This document shows positions 5,722-8,048 of a DNA stretch of 8,048 nucleotides, one piece after another. Where the stretch lies: positions 1 through 8,048 of the forward strand of contig JAFDCR010000066.1 of assembly GCA_019312685.1 (NCBI GenBank). The letters run 5' to 3'. The notes under the pieces are model-generated. The model did not search any database, had not been told where the DNA came from, and saw only the letters and a list, made by a program, of their open reading frames with translations. A program made the position numbers and the translations under genes. The first letter of the stretch is position 1. Each line of letters begins with the position of its first letter. The DNA comes from Deltaproteobacteria bacterium (GTDB lineage: Bacteria; Desulfobacterota; Desulfobulbia; Desulfobulbales; BM004).

Positions 5722-7134
5722 TTAATTAAAAACTGCTTCGATAAATGCATCAACCCTGCGGTTGTTCTGCCTGCCGGCAGGTGTATCATTGGTATCCACA
5801 GGTCTGGTTTCACCATAACCGGTGGTTGTGATTCTTGAAGCATCAATATTGAACCTTTCGACCAGTGTCCTCTTAACACTTTCAGCCCTGCGCTTGGAAA
5901 GTCCCATGTTGTAATCTTCAGGGCCTATACTGTCGGTGTGGCCTTCGAGTTCAACAGTGGTTTTCGGGTATGCCTTCAGGAGATTGGCAACCTTTTCAAT
6001 ATCATCGATATAATCCTGTCTGATATTGGATTTGTCAAAATCAAACTCCACATTGAGCGTTATTGTGACTTTCTCCTTGATGGGGATGGGGCAGCCGGAG
6101 GAATCGACCTTGACACCAGGCGGGGTATCAGGACACCTGTCCCTGATGTCAAGAACACCATCGCCGTCGCTGTCCGGCAGCGGGCAGCCCAATTCGTCGA
6201 CCATTATACCTGAGGGAGTGTCAGGGCATTTGTCAAGGTAATCCGGTATGCCGTCTCCGTCTCTGTCCAAGGGACAACCAACATTGTCGACCTTAACACC
6301 TTCAGGAGTGTCGGGGCACAGATCCCGGCTGTCGCCGACACCGTCTCCGTCACTGTCCTTTTCAAGGAAAACCCGGGTGACAAAATCTCCCATCCCCTTA
6401 CCCACGTTTACCGTGTCACACTCATCCAGAGGTTTCATGTATAAATTGTCCGCCACAATGGCAAAGCCACACTGCCCCGCAGAAGCTATGTTCTGCATGG
6501 TCTCTTGTCCTGCAGGATCATTGCCTAAAAGAATTGTATAGATACAGACGTTTTCACCATACATCTTTTTCAGGGCTTCAGCTGAGGCTGCATGATCAAC
6601 TTTTTCTGAGATGGCACCGTCACTCAACAGAATTACTGCAGTTCTGCCAGATACCTGTTTGAGGTCATTGCTGACATCATTTAAGGGGTCTATGGTATCT
6701 CTCATGCTCCCGACATCTTTCACAGCCTGAACACCACCCTCGAGACCGGCACTTGAAAAATCGGTCATGCCGTAAACCAGACCATCTTTTTCTTTAGATG
6801 CCGTGAAGCCGTATACACTCATTCCAGCTGTAAGGTCAAGGTTGTCGGGAAGGGACCTGTTCATACACCTGACCAGACCTTTTGATATATCAAGCTTTGT
6901 GGGACCTGAACGGAAGGATTTATCGGGACGCTGATTCATAGTGATGGTGGCATCCTGTACCACGATAAAATTGTCAGGTTTCAGTGAATAATCTCCGGTG
7001 TTGATCATCGCATTAATATCCACAGTCGTGCAGGAGATATCCGACGGACTTCTCGTTGACTTGCCAGCACAGCCTGACAGCACAAGGGTCAGGATCAATA
7101 CCAATAGACTTGTAAGTAGATGGTTCGTTTTCAT
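5722..7134 (-). CDS. Outer-membrane OmpA-family lipoprotein with VWA-like region and thrombospondin type 3 repeats
   Basis: A 470-residue envelope lipoprotein probably linking the outer membrane to peptidoglycan. The signal peptide (1-21) ends in lipobox LSGC with C22 as the lipidation site; alanine at +2 does not signal inner-membrane retention. Residues about 55-235 resemble a von Willebrand A fold: a hydrophobic strand ending QDATITM (degenerate metal-site motif) and a later strand VILLSDGA. Residues 260-351 are three thrombospondin type 3 repeats (DxDGDGxxD then CPDTP and GCP), expected to bind calcium. Residues about 355-468 form the OmpA C-terminal domain, with D401 in GHTDS and R416 in LSKRRA matching the diaminopimelate-binding Asp271 and Arg286 of E. 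coli OmpA, and a final GYGETRP...GRQNNRRV segment. There is no beta-barrel domain, so it is not a classical OmpA porin. AAGGAGG lies 4-5 bases before the ATG, and a terminator follows the stop. Ligands and exact role are unknown. Confidence 0.9.
   Translation of the reverse strand: MKTNHLLTSLLVLILTLVLSGCAGKSTRSPSDISCTTVDINAMINTGDYSLKPDNFIVVQDATITMNQRPDKSFRSGPTKLDISKGLVRCMNRSLPDNLDLTAGMSVYGFTASKEKDGLVYGMTDFSSAGLEGGVQAVKDVGSMRDTIDPLNDVSNDLKQVSGRTAVILLSDGAISEKVDHAASAEALKKMYGENVCIYTILLGNDPAGQETMQNIASAGQCGFAIVADNLYMKPLDECDTVNVGKGMGDFVTRVFLEKDSDGDGVGDSRDLCPDTPEGVKVDNVGCPLDRDGDGIPDYLDKCPDTPSGIMVDELGCPLPDSDGDGVLDIRDRCPDTPPGVKVDSSGCPIPIKEKVTITLNVEFDFDKSNIRQDYIDDIEKVANLLKAYPKTTVELEGHTDSIGPEDYNMGLSKRRAESVKRTLVERFNIDASRITTTGYGETRPVDTNDTPAGRQNNRRVDAFIEAVFN
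6082..6357 (-). repeat. Three tandem thrombospondin type 3 coding repeats
   Basis: Three consecutive units of 30-31 codons inside the OmpA-like gene encode D-x-D-G-D-G-x-x-D, then C-P-D-T-P, then G-C-P. In the protein the units span 260-289, 290-320 and 321-351. Each has two cysteines and an acidic calcium-binding loop. The DNA copies have diverged, so they are conserved at the protein level rather than freshly duplicated. Confidence 0.88.
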
Positions 7135-7149
7135 GGCCCCTCCTTTGTA
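7135..7149 (-). promoter_or_regulatory. Strong ribosome-binding site of the OmpA-like gene
   Basis: On the minus strand AAAGGAGG is followed by GGCC and the ATG at 7134. The match to the anti-Shine-Dalgarno sequence is near complete, which fixes the start ahead of a good signal peptide. The spacing of 4-5 bases is slightly short. Confidence 0.75.
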
Positions 7150-7346
7150 ATAAGCTAGAATATAAATCCCTAAACAATTAAAAACGCATTAATTTTAACG
7201 AAAACAAACTATAAAAATTATTGTTTTGTTGCTGTCGTAAAAAAATATGTATTGTCTAAAAAAAATAAAAAGGTTGAATTATATTTAACAATTAACCCGT
7301 GTTTGCTTTTTTGTCACGCATAAAATGAAAAGCCAAATCATTTGTC

Positions 7347-7982
7347 CTACTGTTCATTATTTTTTGTGAGTTTTTGAGCAGGTTGAAAAAGACCGCGGAG
7401 CATTGAGAAAATTTTCTTGACGCCGCTCCAGATTTTAGGCAGCAGCCAGAAAAGCAACAGAATAAAAATAAGAATGAATATTACAAATAACCAGGGGTAG
7501 TGGATGGCGGTCCAGAGTCCTGCAATAACCGCAACATCTTCACCAAGTGATGTAAACCAGTTGGTAATCGGTTCCGGTGAGGTATTGATGAGGACACGTG
7601 ATCCGGCCTTTGTTGCATGGGTGGATGCAGCCAAACCGCCGCCAAGCAGGGCGGCGGCAACGGCAACAGCCGGGTTTACCTCCCCGACCGCAGCAGCTGC
7701 CAGAAGAGCTCCCAATGGAATTCTTATAAAGGTATGTACAGTATCCCAGCCGTTGTCAACCCCCGGTATCTTATCGGCAAAAAACTCGGCTGTGTACATG
7801 GTGCCGGCGGCAATGAGAATCAGAGGATCGGTCAAGATTACCAGGTCCGGCGGCAGGGTTATATTACCCGTTGAGCCCAATATTCCCAGAACGAGAATAG
7901 CGGCATAGAGATTAATACCACTGGCCCAGGCAACACCCATGGTAAGTGAAATTGTCTTTATTATAACATCAAGTTGGTCCAT
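7347..7982 (-). CDS. DUF4126 family membrane protein
   Basis: A 211-residue integral membrane protein of a conserved family without an assigned function. Family hallmarks are visible in order: AWASGINLYAAILVLG (18-33), EFFADKIPGVDNGWDTVHTF (66-85), a glycine/alanine-rich segment GALLAAAAVGEVNPAVAVAA (91-110), GGGLAASTHATKAGSR (114-129), and SPEPITNW followed by EDVAVIAGLW (135-157). About four or five hydrophobic helices are likely, the last a long very hydrophobic one (about 163-181) before a basic tail (KIWSGVKK onward) that should lie in the cytoplasm. AAGGA lies 8 bases before the ATG. It is followed after 212 AT-rich bases by the OmpA-like gene; I see no good terminator between them, but the gap argues against tight coupling. 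No transport or enzyme motif is recognisable. Confidence 0.88.
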   Translation of the reverse strand: MDQLDVIIKTISLTMGVAWASGINLYAAILVLGILGSTGNITLPPDLVILTDPLILIAAGTMYTAEFFADKIPGVDNGWDTVHTFIRIPLGALLAAAAVGEVNPAVAVAAALLGGGLAASTHATKAGSRVLINTSPEPITNWFTSLGEDVAVIAGLWTAIHYPWLFVIFILIFILLLFWLLPKIWSGVKKIFSMLRGLFQPAQKLTKNNEQ

Positions 7983-8048
7983 TTTCTGTTTCCTTTATTT
8001 CCGGGTTATTACTATTATGGATTTCCTGACAGTTTATGTTGTATTGAT

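Noticed and set aside
5938..6541. Plus-strand open frames across the calcium-repeat region
   Set aside because: They are the antisense of the repetitive GAC/GGC codons of the OmpA-like gene, which itself has a signal peptide and conserved domains.
7322..7346. Terminator after the DUF4126 gene
   Set aside because: AAATGA and TCATTT give only a 6-base AT-rich stem without a T tract.
1..8048. Mobile elements, CRISPR array, tRNA or rRNA genes
   Set aside because: No transposase or integrase reading frame, spaced direct-repeat array, cloverleaf or rRNA motif was seen.

Overview
All supportable genes lie on the minus strand, so the window reads from its right end to its left. In transcription order: a DUF4126 inner-membrane protein (7982-7347); an OmpA-family lipoprotein with a von Willebrand A-like region and calcium-binding repeats (7134-5722), closed by a clear intrinsic terminator (about 5661-5694); a broken EamA/DMT-type transporter remnant (5561-5162); a 374-base non-coding stretch with a promoter and two palindromes (4788-5161); a coenzyme B12-dependent class II ribonucleotide reductase (4787-2604); the adenine DNA glycosylase MutY (2549-1473); and the first two thirds of a family GH15 glucoamylase-type glycoside hydrolase (1414 to the window edge).

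The organism is a Gram-negative bacterium: it has a lipobox protein with an OmpA peptidoglycan-binding domain. An oxygen-independent class II reductase, a MutY with an intact-looking Nudix tail and DUF4126 would suit an anaerobic or facultative member of the Desulfobacterota (former Deltaproteobacteria). That placement is inference from gene types; no phylogenetic marker is present. Base composition looks balanced in genes and AT-rich between them.

The reductase, mutY and GH15 genes are separated by only 54 and 58 bases with no convincing terminator between them, so they probably form one transcription unit driven from a good sigma70-like promoter (TTGACA, 17 bases, TATATT) at about 4973-5001. 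An inverted repeat resembling an NrdR box lies 10 bases upstream of its -35 element. The reductase supplies deoxynucleotides and MutY removes adenine mispaired with 8-oxoguanine, so two of the three products serve DNA synthesis and fidelity. The GH15 enzyme belongs to alpha-glucan breakdown and has no evident link.

The window looks like ordinary chromosomal backbone. There is no mobile element, CRISPR array, RNA gene or undescribed multi-gene system. The points most worth checking are frame breaks at short homopolymers (one in the GH15 gene, up to three in the transporter remnant), which may be sequencing errors; the apparently active Nudix box of MutY; the palindromes upstream of the reductase; and the domain combination of the OmpA lipoprotein.
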